This document shows, in pieces, positions 15,279 to 23,491 of a stretch of DNA of 29,432 bases (positions are counted from its first letter, which is position 1; every line of letters begins with the position of its first letter). Under the pieces are notes generated by a model, which made no database searches, was not told the DNA's origin, and saw only the letters and a list, made by a program, of their open reading frames with translations. The position numbers and the translations under genes are program-made. The stretch lies in contig JAEXMK010000198.1 in the NCBI GenBank assembly GCA_023444445.1, forward strand, positions 1-29,432, given 5' to 3'. The DNA comes from Pseudomonadota bacterium (GTDB taxonomy: Bacteria > Pseudomonadota > Alphaproteobacteria > Rhizobiales > Rhizobiaceae).

Positions 15279-16764
15279 GCTGGGCAACCTCCACCGGATA
15301 GCTCGGAGGGAAGATTTCGGAGACAGGCGGATTTGCCCAGCTCCGTTCGGGATATTTGGCAATCAGGCGGTCGAACTGCGCCTGCGCCTGTTCACGGGCA
15401 CGCCGCATGTCGATGTGCGCGACCTGCCTTTCACGCATCGAAAGACGGCCATCCACAAAGACGGCTTTTGTGACCTTGCCCGAACCGCCGGTCACGAGTG
15501 TCGTGATCGGATCGATGCTCGGTGCCATGACGGTATCGTCGAGATCGAAGACTGCAATATCAGCCCGTGCGCCGCTTGAAAGATGACCGAGATCGGAGCG
15601 GCCAAGAGCGCGCGCGCCGCCGAGCGTCGCCGCATCGAAAAGATCGGCGCAGCGGATCTGGTCGGGGACACCGTCATTGATGCGACAGGTGATCAGACCG
15701 ACAAGCAGGTTCATCAACATGTCCGCCGGCGTCGTATCCGTCCCCATCGCGATGTTGATGCCGCGCTTCCGGCAGGAGGAGAAGGATGACAGCGTGGAGC
15801 CGCCACGGCTGGAAACCAGCGGACAATGGACAATGGAGACGCCGTTTTCCGCATAAAGCGCCAGATCTTCGTCCGTCGCATTGGTGGCGTGCGGCGCAAT
15901 CAGCCTTTCGCTGAGAAGCCCGGCCTTGGTGAGCCAGACCGGTGCGGTCGAACCGTGAAGCTTGCGAACCGTATCAACCTCCATTACGCCCTGCGCCATA
16001 TGGAGACGGAACTTGCAGCCGAGGTCGCGGGCCGCCGCGTCGGTGCGCTCTATCAGTGCCAGGGTGGAGGTCTCCACCCGATCCGGCGCGAGCATGCCCC
16101 TCACCAGATCGCCGTGTCTTCCACTCTGCTTTTCGATGAAGGAGATCGCATCGGCAAGGCCCTGAAAACCGCGCTCTTCATCAAAGACCGGCACCATGCG
16201 ACCCGGCTCTTCCAGCACCATGCCACCGGAACGGAAGGCGGGGCTGAGATAAACGCGCAGGCCAAGTTCTCCGGCCGCATCGGCGGCGGCTTCGAACTCC
16301 GCCACGGTCTCCCCCCATTCGCGATAAAACAGCGATGCGATGGGTGCAGCCGTGGTGATGCCGTTGAGGAGCAACTGGCCGAAGGCGAAACCCTTCTGGA
16401 AGGCAAGCTCCTCCGGCGAATACATTTCGTAGGGGCCAGCTTCGACATAGGAGCGCGGCCACACACGGCCCTTGGCCCAGCCCGGATGATGATCGATGCC
16501 GAGGATCGTCGTATCGAGATCGGAAAGGGCATCGAGATCGATCAGGCCGGGACTAACGAGAGCGTTGCCAAAATCGATACGAAGGGCGACCTCGCCGGGA
16601 AATCCATGTCCGACAAAGAGAATTTCGCCGTTCTCGAAGACAACCTCACCGTTTTTGAGGAGCCTGTGCGATCCATCCTTGTGCCCGACAACCCAACTCG
16701 CCGTCAGCAATGTCCGCCCCGACGGCCTTTCGCCCAGTTTCAGAGCGTTGAGAATATCGCTCAT
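15271..16764 (-). CDS. atypical amidohydrolase (chlorohydrolase-like), HxH motif replaced
   Basis: 497 residues of amidohydrolase-superfamily type: an N-terminal beta-sandwich leading to SPGLIDL, a TIM-barrel core, and a C-terminal SGARADIAVFDLDD. Barrel histidines H255 (FRLHMAQG) and H292 (APHATN) and the aspartate D343 (MGTDTTPADM) are at expected places. The strand-1 HxH, normally right after PGLID, reads D76-L-D78, and the usual Glu three residues after the strand-5 His is Gln (Q258). It may therefore bind metal differently or not be a hydrolase of the usual sort. The ATG at 16764 overlaps the upstream stop by one base (TGATG). The best description is an AtzB/TrzN-related chlorohydrolase-family protein of unknown substrate. 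Confidence 0.85.
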   Translation of the reverse strand: MSDILNALKLGERPSGRTLLTASWVVGHKDGSHRLLKNGEVVFENGEILFVGHGFPGEVALRIDFGNALVSPGLIDLDALSDLDTTILGIDHHPGWAKGRVWPRSYVEAGPYEMYSPEELAFQKGFAFGQLLLNGITTAAPIASLFYREWGETVAEFEAAADAAGELGLRVYLSPAFRSGGMVLEEPGRMVPVFDEERGFQGLADAISFIEKQSGRHGDLVRGMLAPDRVETSTLALIERTDAAARDLGCKFRLHMAQGVMEVDTVRKLHGSTAPVWLTKAGLLSERLIAPHATNATDEDLALYAENGVSIVHCPLVSSRGGSTLSSFSSCRKRGINIAMGTDTTPADMLMNLLVGLITCRINDGVPDQIRCADLFDAATLGGARALGRSDLGHLSSGARADIAVFDLDDTVMAPSIDPITTLVTGGSGKVTKAVFVDGRLSMRERQVAHIDMRRAREQAQAQFDRLIAKYPERSWANPPVSEIFPPSYPVEVAQHG

Positions 16765-17957
16765 CACGGCGCCTCCACGATGGCTTTGCCGTTTCTGGCG
16801 GTGACACGGCCGCCTTTGACCACCAGCGGCCGCGGCGCGATATCGACAACGGCATGCGCCAGCGTTTCGCCAGTCAGCAGGGTAAAGTCGGCAGCACAGC
16901 CGATCTCCATGCCGTAATCTTCGAGGCCCATGACATCGGCACCGCCCTTGGAAACAACATGCAGCACATGCGCGAGTTCGATGTCCGAGCGCAGGCCGTT
17001 TTTCATGCCGATGATCTTGGCGCGATCGAGCATGTCCGGCTGTCCCCACGGCCCCCATGTATCGCGGATGCCATCACAGCCGCCGCCAACGCGCACGCCA
17101 GCTTCCTTGAGGCGCATGATGGACGGGACGCTTGCCGATGGCGCGCCCGTGGTCAGGATGGCAACGTCCAGCCGTGCGATCTCGTCGATCAGCCTGCCGA
17201 CGCGCACGTAGTCATTCATGCCGAGTGCAAAGGCATGGCTGATGGCGACATTGCCCTGCATGCCGTTTGCCCGGATGCGCTCAAAGATGAGCTCCATGGT
17301 GAAGGCGCCGAGGTCGGCGGCTTCGTGCAGATGGATATCGATCGGGACACCGTGTTTTGTTGCCAGCTTAAAAAGAATGTCCAGCTGTCCCTTCGGATCG
17401 CGGTCGATGCCGCAGGGATCGATGCCGCCAAGCACCTCACAGCCCTGCTTTAAGGCTTCATCGAGAAGCTCCACCGTGCCGGGCATGACCATGACGCCGG
17501 ATTGCGGGAACGCGACAACTTCGATGTCGATGATGCCATCAAGCTTCTCGCGTGTTTCCCAAATGCCTTCGACCAGCTTCAGCCCGTGAGTCGGGTCGAT
17601 ATCGACGTGGCTGCGAATATGGGTGCCGCCATTGGCCGCAAGCCCGATGGCGTGGCGCATGGACTGGCGATGCGGATCGATGCCGATCTGAACGCGGTTT
17701 TCCCGCTCGAAATCGATCCGCTCGCGCAGGATGGCGGCGCGATTATTGACGTGCCAGGGCATGCCCCACGTCGTCTTGTCCAGATGCGTATGAGCATCGA
17801 TGAGACCGGGGACGGCGATTGCGCCATGGCCATCCTCAACCGGCATGCCGGGTTCGGCCTCAAATGCTCCGAAACCTGAAATCTTGCCGTTCCTGATCAA
17901 AATATCGCAGGCTTCGCCCGCCATGGGCCGTACGTTGCGCAGAAGAAGATCGTGCAT
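16764..17957 (-). CDS. cytosine-deaminase-like amidohydrolase
   Basis: 397 residues. Catalytic residues line up with cytosine deaminase CodA: H56 and H58 with the adjoining DK (DAHTHLDKT), Q152, H209 and E212 in IHLHE, H241 (SHAF) and D295 (GCDGIRD). This set predicts a mononuclear-metal deaminase or hydrolase of a cyclic N-compound such as a pyrimidine, purine, pterin or triazine. The ATG at 17957 is preceded by GAGG at 8 nt; a GTG at 17966 is possible but poorly spaced. It lies 5 nt after the permease stop, within the transport operon. The substrate cannot be told from sequence. Confidence 0.9.
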   Translation of the reverse strand: MHDLLLRNVRPMAGEACDILIRNGKISGFGAFEAEPGMPVEDGHGAIAVPGLIDAHTHLDKTTWGMPWHVNNRAAILRERIDFERENRVQIGIDPHRQSMRHAIGLAANGGTHIRSHVDIDPTHGLKLVEGIWETREKLDGIIDIEVVAFPQSGVMVMPGTVELLDEALKQGCEVLGGIDPCGIDRDPKGQLDILFKLATKHGVPIDIHLHEAADLGAFTMELIFERIRANGMQGNVAISHAFALGMNDYVRVGRLIDEIARLDVAILTTGAPSASVPSIMRLKEAGVRVGGGCDGIRDTWGPWGQPDMLDRAKIIGMKNGLRSDIELAHVLHVVSKGGADVMGLEDYGMEIGCAADFTLLTGETLAHAVVDIAPRPLVVKGGRVTARNGKAIVEAP

Positions 17958-17962
17958 GGAAC

Positions 17963-18910
17963 TCACCTCAGTTTCGGATTGAGCGCATCGCGCAGCCAGT
18001 CACCCAGAAGGTTGACGGTGACGACGAGCAGGCAGAGCTGGAAAACAGGAAACAGCACGATCCACCAGGAACCGGAGAACAGGAACTGGTTGCCGATGCG
18101 GATCAATGTGCCGAGCGACGGCTGGCTGGGTGGCATGCCGATGCCGAGGAAGGACAAGGTCGCTTCCGTGAGGATCGCCATGCCGAAATTGAGCGTCGCG
18201 GCGACCATGATCGGTGTCAGCGTATTAGGCAGGATATGCGCCGCCATGATGCGACGGGCGGGCACGCCGATCAGCTTGGCGGCCTGGACATAGTCCTTGC
18301 CGGTTTCGACGATCGCCTGGGCACGCACCGTGCGGGCATATTGCACCCATGCCGAAAGCGCGATGGCGAGAATGAGCACGGCGGATGCACCGACCTCCCG
18401 CAGGCTGTCGGGCAGCATCTGCCGCACGACGGTGGAAACGAGGATGGCGACGAGAATGGTCGGAATGGACAGAGTGATATCGCCGATGCGCATCAACAGG
18501 CCGTCGGCAAAACCGCCGAAATACCCCGCCACCAGACCCGCCGTCATGCCGATGACCAGCGAGAGCACCACGGAGGCGACACCGATGACGATGGAGATGC
18601 GTGTGCCGTAGAGAATGGCGGACAGCATGTCCCGCCCCTGCGTATCCGTTCCCAAAAGAAACGGCCATTCGCCGCCCTCCTGCCAGATCGGTGGCAGCTC
18701 GGCCTTCCACATGTCGAGCGATGCACCGTCATAGGGGTTCTGAGGCGCTATCCACGGCGCGAAGATGGCGGCGAGGATCAATATTGCGAGGATGAGCGCG
18801 CTGATCTTGGCCGATTTGCTGCGGCTGAACGACCAATAGAGATCGCTGTCGCGCATGCGGCTGAAAAGAGAGCGGCGGGCGGGTTTATCGATTTGCGAGA
18901 GGTCTGTCAT
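17963..18910 (-). CDS. oligopeptide-type ABC permease (DppC/OppC-like)
   Basis: 315 residues. The N-terminal helix (about 35-55) is followed by the DppC signature PFLLGTDTQGRDMLSAILYGTRISI and four or five further helices. The ATPase-contacting EAA loop reads KLIGVPARRIMAAHILPN. The ATG at 18910 has GGGAG at 8-9 nt. It lies 18 nt after the DppB-like permease stop, second gene of the operon. Confidence 0.94.
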   Translation of the reverse strand: MTDLSQIDKPARRSLFSRMRDSDLYWSFSRSKSAKISALILAILILAAIFAPWIAPQNPYDGASLDMWKAELPPIWQEGGEWPFLLGTDTQGRDMLSAILYGTRISIVIGVASVVLSLVIGMTAGLVAGYFGGFADGLLMRIGDITLSIPTILVAILVSTVVRQMLPDSLREVGASAVLILAIALSAWVQYARTVRAQAIVETGKDYVQAAKLIGVPARRIMAAHILPNTLTPIMVAATLNFGMAILTEATLSFLGIGMPPSQPSLGTLIRIGNQFLFSGSWWIVLFPVFQLCLLVVTVNLLGDWLRDALNPKLR

Positions 18911-18928
18911 GAAACCGGCTCCCTTCGG

Positions 18929-19897
18929 TTAGCGCGCGGTGCGCAGACGCGGATCGATGACCGCATAAGCGATATCGACGAACGTGTTGAGGACAACGAA
19001 GATGAACGAGATGATGCAGAGATAGGCCGCCATGACGGGAATATCGAGGAAGGTGACCGCCTGAATGAACAGCATGCCCATGCCCGGCCACTGAAACACC
19101 GTTTCCGTGATGAGCGCGAATGCAATGAGCGAGCCGACATTCATCGTCGTCAGGGTCACCACCGGCATCAGACAGTTGCGCAGCGCATGACGGAAATAGA
19201 TTCGCCAGCGCGGTATGCCGCGAGCCCGCGCAAATTTCACGAAATCCGACCGCAGAACCTCGAGCATTTCCGCACGCACCAGACGCATGACAAGCGTGAT
19301 CTGGTAGAGCGAAAGCGCAATGGCCGGAAGAATGAGGGCCGCGCGTCCCGAGGAGGTCAAAAGCCCCGTCGACCACCAGCCAAGCTGGACGACATCACCG
19401 CGACCGAAGGCCGGCGCCCAACCGAGGGAGACGGAAAAGACCAGAATGAGAAGAATGCCAACAACGAAGCTTGGCAGGGAAACCCCGACGATCGACAGGA
19501 ACTGCAGCCCTTCCGTGTACCATTTCCCGCGCCGGATCGCCGTCAGAACGCCGAGAGGCAGGCCGACGACCAACGATATGACGGTCGCAACCAGCACCAG
19601 CTCAAGCGTTGCGGGAAATCTTTCCGCGATCAACGGCAGCACCTGCTGGCCGTTACGATAGGAAACGCCAAAATTGCCCTGTGCCGCGTCTTTGACAAAC
19701 CGCAGATATTGCGTCGGCAGGCTGTCATTGAGGCCGAGCCGCTCACGCAACGCGGCGCGATCCTCCTGCGAGGTCTGTTCCCCGACCATCAGCTCGACGG
19801 GATCACCCGCCAGCCGAAAGATGAGAAAGGCGATAAGCGCGACGGAAAGCATGACCAGCACGGCATTTCCCAAACGCTTGATGATGAAAACCAGCAT
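18929..19897 (-). CDS. oligopeptide-type ABC permease (DppB/OppB-like)
   Basis: 322 residues, six predicted helices. The N-terminus MLVFIIKRLGNAVLVMLSV and the motif LGLNDSLPTQYLRF are typical of DppB. The EAA loop is FARARGIPRWRIYFRHALRN. The ATG at 19897 has AGAGG 6 nt upstream; the frame stays open 10 codons further without a better site. It is the first gene of the operon reading through to 13276, 244 bp downstream of the binding-protein gene, with operator site B in between. Confidence 0.94.
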   Translation of the reverse strand: MLVFIIKRLGNAVLVMLSVALIAFLIFRLAGDPVELMVGEQTSQEDRAALRERLGLNDSLPTQYLRFVKDAAQGNFGVSYRNGQQVLPLIAERFPATLELVLVATVISLVVGLPLGVLTAIRRGKWYTEGLQFLSIVGVSLPSFVVGILLILVFSVSLGWAPAFGRGDVVQLGWWSTGLLTSSGRAALILPAIALSLYQITLVMRLVRAEMLEVLRSDFVKFARARGIPRWRIYFRHALRNCLMPVVTLTTMNVGSLIAFALITETVFQWPGMGMLFIQAVTFLDIPVMAAYLCIISFIFVVLNTFVDIAYAVIDPRLRTAR

Positions 19898-20001
19898 TGT
19901 TACCTCTCGGACGCGAGCCTGAATCACGCGGGCATTCAGGTTCGATCATTCTCTTCCTGAGACGGGCCACAGGTTACGCGGCATTCAAGAACTGCGGAAC
20001 C

Positions 20002-20021
20002 GTTGCAACTTTGTCGACAAT
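20002..20021 (-). promoter_or_regulatory. putative GntR operator (site B) before the transport operon
   Basis: On the minus strand the 20-bp element ATTGTCGACAAAGTTGCAAC matches site A (ATTGTTGACAATGTTGCAAC) at 18 of 20 positions, with the same order of operator then GTTGCAAC, both pointing toward the gene controlled. The core TTGTCGACAA is a perfect palindrome. The element ends 104 nt before the dppB-like start. I see no convincing -10 box near it. Confidence 0.6.
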
Positions 20022-20096
20022 TTTTAACGCAGCTTCACCCAAAACACATACCCAGGCAGGTGATGTGGCATGTGAGCGGATGTCTGCTGAAGACAG

Positions 20097-20129
20097 GCGA
20101 GGCGCTCGGTCTTGCGACCGGCGCCTCGC
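20097..20129 (-). terminator. strong hairpin after the solute-binding-protein gene
   Basis: A long stem starts 13 nt past the stop: a 9-bp outer arm (GCGAGGCGC with GCGCCTCGC), one bulged T, then a 5-bp inner arm (CGGTC with GACCG) and the loop TTGC. No U-tract follows on the minus strand, so it may stop transcription weakly, or stabilise the binding-protein message relative to the downstream permease operon, as is common for such transporters. Confidence 0.5.
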
Positions 20130-20141
20130 TTGCAATCCGTC

Positions 20142-21707
20142 TTATTTGTCGAGCTGGGTCAGCCAGTGGCGTGGCTTGTTGTCGGCGCGGAAGTCAACGC
20201 TTTTGACCTTGGCCAACATAGCCCAGGCAATCGGCTGCTGGTGCAGCGGCACGAGCATGGTCTCGTCCTTGGCGATTTTCAGCGCGGCCTCTTCGAGCGC
20301 CAGGCGCTTGGTATTGTCCTGCTCCTGCGCTGCCTGCGCGACAAGCTTGTCAATTTCCGGGTTGGACCAGCCGCCGTAATTGGAGACGCCCATCGCACCC
20401 TTGCGGGTCGAGAGGATCTGCGACAGCATCGAGAAGGCGTCGAGCGTCGGCTCGTTGGCCCAGCTGAGGTTGAAAACATCAGCCTTGCCGCCATTGCGCT
20501 TGGGCGATTGCACCGAACGCGGCGCGATATCGATGGTCGGCTGGAAACCGCCGCGCTTCAACATGTTGGCAACGCCCGAGCAGATATCCTCTTCGTTGAC
20601 GCTCTCATCATTCATGCAGGTATAGGTGAAGGCAAGGTTCTTCATGCCGGCATCGGCAAGCAGCTTCTGCGCCTTGGCTGGATCAGCCGGTTCGTAAGTA
20701 TCGAGCGACTTGGCATATCCCGCGATTTCCGGCGCAATCAGCGAGCCGGACGGTCTTGCGAGACCACGCATGACTTTCTTGTTGATCAGGTCACGGTCGA
20801 CGGATGCTTCAAAGGCCTGACGGACACGCAGATCGTTGAAGGGGTTCGGCTTGCCATCCTCCAGCTTTTCGCGGCGGTTAAAGCCGATGAAAAGCGTGCG
20901 AAGCTCGGTGCGCTTCTTGACCGTGATATTGGGCGAGGATTCAAGGCGCGGCAAATCCTGGATCGGGGCGGAATCGATGAGGTCGATTTCACCTGACAGC
21001 AGTGCCGCAACGCGTGTTGCCGCAGATGCGATCGGCACGAATTCGATGCGGTCGAGGTTGTGCTTCTTCTGATCCCACCAGCCTTCATTGGCGACCAGCA
21101 CAGTCTTGCTGTCGGGAACGCGGCTTTCGAGCTTGAACGGGCCGGTACCGTTGGTGTGCATGGTGGTGTAGCCATCAACCTTCGACGCGAAGTCGGTGGG
21201 CTTTTCGCTATTGTTATCTTTCAACCACTTGGCATTAAAAATGAAGATGTTGGTGATGTCGTTCAGAAAGAGCGAGGTGGGCGCGTTGACGTCAAGGTCA
21301 ACCGTGTAGTCGTCCACCTTTTTAACGCCGGCGAAAATCGGGATATTGCCCCGCAGCGGCGATGTTGCGTCCGAAGCGCGCGTGAAGGATGCAACCACAT
21401 CATCAGCGGTAAAGTCTGCGCCGTCATGGAACTTCACACCCTTGCGCAGGGTAAAACGCCAGGTCTTTCCGTCAATCAGCTTCCACTCGGTGGCAAGCGC
21501 GGGCTCGATCTGGAAGTCCGGCCCGTAACGAACGAGGCCCTCATAAATATGGTTCAGAAAAGCGAGATTGGATGTCGACGGCACCGAATATGGGTCTAGC
21601 GAATAGAGATCGGCGCGGCCGCCCCAGCGGAGGGTCTCCGCATTGGCAGGAACGGCAATGGCGGCGGCAGCCATGGCCGCCAGGACGAAACTTCTGATAC
21701 GGGACAT
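20142..21707 (-). CDS. family-5 periplasmic solute-binding protein
   Basis: 521 residues, a usual length for DppA/OppA-type proteins. The signal peptide (about 1-23) ends in PANA, cleaved before ETLRW. The mature chain has SLDPYSVPSTS, then IYEGLVRYGPDF, WRFTLRKGVKFHDGADFTADDVVAS and a C-terminal PLHQQPIAWA, all typical of the family. It delivers the ligand to the ABC permeases encoded downstream on the same strand. The ATG at 21707 follows a G-rich ribosome site (AGGGGGG). A well-spaced promoter overlapped by operator site C lies upstream. Family-5 proteins bind peptides but also opines, nickel, glutathione and heterocycles, so the ligand is open. Confidence 0.94.
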   Translation of the reverse strand: MSRIRSFVLAAMAAAAIAVPANAETLRWGGRADLYSLDPYSVPSTSNLAFLNHIYEGLVRYGPDFQIEPALATEWKLIDGKTWRFTLRKGVKFHDGADFTADDVVASFTRASDATSPLRGNIPIFAGVKKVDDYTVDLDVNAPTSLFLNDITNIFIFNAKWLKDNNSEKPTDFASKVDGYTTMHTNGTGPFKLESRVPDSKTVLVANEGWWDQKKHNLDRIEFVPIASAATRVAALLSGEIDLIDSAPIQDLPRLESSPNITVKKRTELRTLFIGFNRREKLEDGKPNPFNDLRVRQAFEASVDRDLINKKVMRGLARPSGSLIAPEIAGYAKSLDTYEPADPAKAQKLLADAGMKNLAFTYTCMNDESVNEEDICSGVANMLKRGGFQPTIDIAPRSVQSPKRNGGKADVFNLSWANEPTLDAFSMLSQILSTRKGAMGVSNYGGWSNPEIDKLVAQAAQEQDNTKRLALEEAALKIAKDETMLVPLHQQPIAWAMLAKVKSVDFRADNKPRHWLTQLDK

Positions 21708-21768
21708 TTGATCCCCCCCTTTTTATAAATCGTTGGAAGACCGGCAGGCGGTCCGGTCGGGCAAAGGG

Positions 21769-21813
21769 AGTATTGTTTCGCTCAAGCTTATTGTCAATAA
21801 TATTGTTGACAAT
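21769..21813. promoter_or_regulatory. divergent promoter with GntR operator (site C)
   Basis: On the minus strand TTGACA (21797-21792) and AATACT (21774-21769) are spaced by exactly 17 bp, a good housekeeping-type promoter for the binding-protein gene. Operator ATTGTTGACAAT lies at 21802-21813, just upstream of the -35; the shorter repeat ATTGTCAAT (21790-21798) overlaps the -35 itself. On the plus strand TTGTCA (21791-21796) and TATCGT (21814-21819), 17 bp apart, could serve the divergent amidohydrolase, with the operator in the spacer. The arrangement fits repression of both directions. Confidence 0.62.
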
Positions 21814-21870
21814 TATCGTACTCAAAATTGCAAGTTTTTGGATACGAGTTCAAAAGAGGGAGGACGGAAT

Positions 21871-23388
21871 ATGGCAGGCTTTCTGCTGCTGCACGGGACG
21901 GTCGTCACGGTCGACAAGGAGCGGCGCATTATTGAAGACGGCGCACTGGCCATAGAGGGCGACAGGATTGTCGACATCGGCAATGTGGGTGAACTGGAAC
22001 CCCGTCATGAAGGCAAGGAGGTTATCGACTGCAGGGGAAAACTGATCATCCCCGGCCTGATCGATGCCCATGGCCACGCAGGCCACGCGCTTCTTCGCAG
22101 CATCGCAGCCGACACCAATGCGATGTGGATGAAAATCATCACCCCGACATACTATCACTACGTGACCCGTGACTACTGGTATGCCGATGGGCTGATTTCC
22201 GGCATTGAACGGCTGCGAGCCGGCGTGACGACCGGGGCCAGCATCATCACCTCCATGCCGCGCGCGGATGATCCCGTCTTCGCCATCAACCATGCCCGCG
22301 CCTATAGCGAACTCGGCCTTCGCGAAATTATCTGCGTTGGGCCGTCGGGCCTTCCCTGGCCTCATCGCGTCACGCGATGGGAGAGCGGTCAGCCCGAACG
22401 TCGCGAGGTGAGCTTCGACGAGATGATGGAGGGCAGCGAAGCCGTGATCGAGGCATTGCATGGAAGCGCCGATGGCCGCATCAGCGTTTTCCTGACGCCT
22501 TTCACCATCGTGCCTTCGGTCGAACCATCAAATGCATCGACGCCCGATCAGGCTGTGAAACTGACCGAGGGCGACAGGATGCAGGCCCGCCGGATACGCG
22601 AAATGGCGCGCAAGACCGGTGTCAGGCTTCACTCAGACGCCTTTGCCGGGCAAATCCGAATGGCGTTTCAGGACAAGGAAAATGCCCTGCTTGGCCCGGA
22701 CATTCACCTCCAGCACTGCTGGGGTATCTCCCATGACGAGATCGACATATTGGCGGAGACCGGCACCCGCGTGACCCACGCGCCGCCGGGCCGCGCAACC
22801 CCGATTATGGAAATGATGTCGAAAGACATTCGTGTCGCTATCACCACCGATGGTGCAGCCCCGAGCCGCCATTTCGACATGTTGCAGACGGCGCGCCTGG
22901 CGCAATTCACCCAGCATCTCCTGCACAATCATGACCGCTACCTGCTGCCGCCCGGCAAAATATTTGAGATGATCACGATCGACGCCGCCCACGCCATTGG
23001 CATGGAAGACGAGATCGGTTCACTTGAAATCGGCAAGAAGGCTGACGTCGTCATCATAGATATGCGCAAGCCTCACCTGATGCCCATGTGGATGCCGGTC
23101 CACCGTCTGGTACATCAGGTCCTTGGCAGCGATGTCGATACCGTCTTTGTGGACGGTAAAATGCTGATGGAAAACGGGCGGGTCCTGACGGCAGATGTCG
23201 ATGCCGCCATTACCTTTGGCCAACAGGAAGCCATGGCGCTGGCAGAGCGGGCCGGTCTGAAAGCACATATGCATGATCCGGGCTGGGGTCGCCTGCTGCG
23301 TACATTCAACGAACCGGTGCGCCCTCCGCGTCCGCCAGAAGATGCGAGCTATCGCGCGAGCGAGCATGGGCCCGATAAGGATCGATAA
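21871..23388 (+). CDS. amidohydrolase (SsnA/TrzN-like deaminase or chlorohydrolase family)
   Basis: 505 residues. The N-terminal strands MAGFLLLHGTVVTVD lead to PGLIDAHGHAGH with the metal HxH at H67/H69. Further ligands are H254 (VRLHSDAF), H282 (LQHCWG) and D327 (ITTDGAAPS). The C-terminal composite domain has IGSLEIGKKADVVIID. The Glu usually found three residues after the strand-5 His (HxAE) is not there; D256 is the nearest acid. The ATG at 21871 follows GGGAGGAC; the frame is open from 21733 but that part overlaps the promoter. It is divergent from the binding-protein gene and shares site C with it. The substrate is unknown, likely an amino- or halo-substituted heterocycle or related amide. 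Confidence 0.9.
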   Translation: MAGFLLLHGTVVTVDKERRIIEDGALAIEGDRIVDIGNVGELEPRHEGKEVIDCRGKLIIPGLIDAHGHAGHALLRSIAADTNAMWMKIITPTYYHYVTRDYWYADGLISGIERLRAGVTTGASIITSMPRADDPVFAINHARAYSELGLREIICVGPSGLPWPHRVTRWESGQPERREVSFDEMMEGSEAVIEALHGSADGRISVFLTPFTIVPSVEPSNASTPDQAVKLTEGDRMQARRIREMARKTGVRLHSDAFAGQIRMAFQDKENALLGPDIHLQHCWGISHDEIDILAETGTRVTHAPPGRATPIMEMMSKDIRVAITTDGAAPSRHFDMLQTARLAQFTQHLLHNHDRYLLPPGKIFEMITIDAAHAIGMEDEIGSLEIGKKADVVIIDMRKPHLMPMWMPVHRLVHQVLGSDVDTVFVDGKMLMENGRVLTADVDAAITFGQQEAMALAERAGLKAHMHDPGWGRLLRTFNEPVRPPRPPEDASYRASEHGPDKDR

Positions 23389-23438
23389 ATCAACAGGCTG
23401 TGGCAAGCCCTCATTCATGGGCCCGCCAGCATCACGAC

Positions 23439-23470
23439 AAAAACTCCCCGGCCTGGAGGGGTCCGGGGAG
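23439..23470 (-). terminator. intrinsic terminator of the porin transcript
   Basis: An 8-bp perfect GC-rich stem (CTCCCCGG with CCGGGGAG, 11-nt loop) is followed on the minus strand by TTTTT. It is the only good U-tract terminator found between the amidohydrolase and porin genes and lies about 110 nt past the porin stop. Confidence 0.75.
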
Positions 23471-23474
23471 CAAA

Positions 23475-23491
23475 CCTGACATCATGTCAGG
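23475..23491. repeat. 17-bp perfect inverted repeat in the porin 3' region
   Basis: CCTGACATCATGTCAGG is fully self-complementary around one central base (as RNA, a 7-bp stem with a 3-nt loop). It directly precedes the terminator in the porin transcript. Smaller stems upstream in the same transcript (GAGTT/AACTC at 23541-23554) make the whole 3' region structured. Confidence 0.6.

Noticed and set aside
16765..17058. N-terminal extension of the atypical amidohydrolase (to 595 residues)
   Set aside because: The extra 98 codons lie within the preceding amidohydrolase gene in another frame; the ATG at 16764 overlapping that gene's stop is the normal operon start.
18236..19960. 574-codon plus-strand frame opposite the two permeases
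   Set aside because: Highly charged Arg/His/Asp/Glu-rich translation without motifs; the opposite strand encodes clear DppB and DppC permeases.
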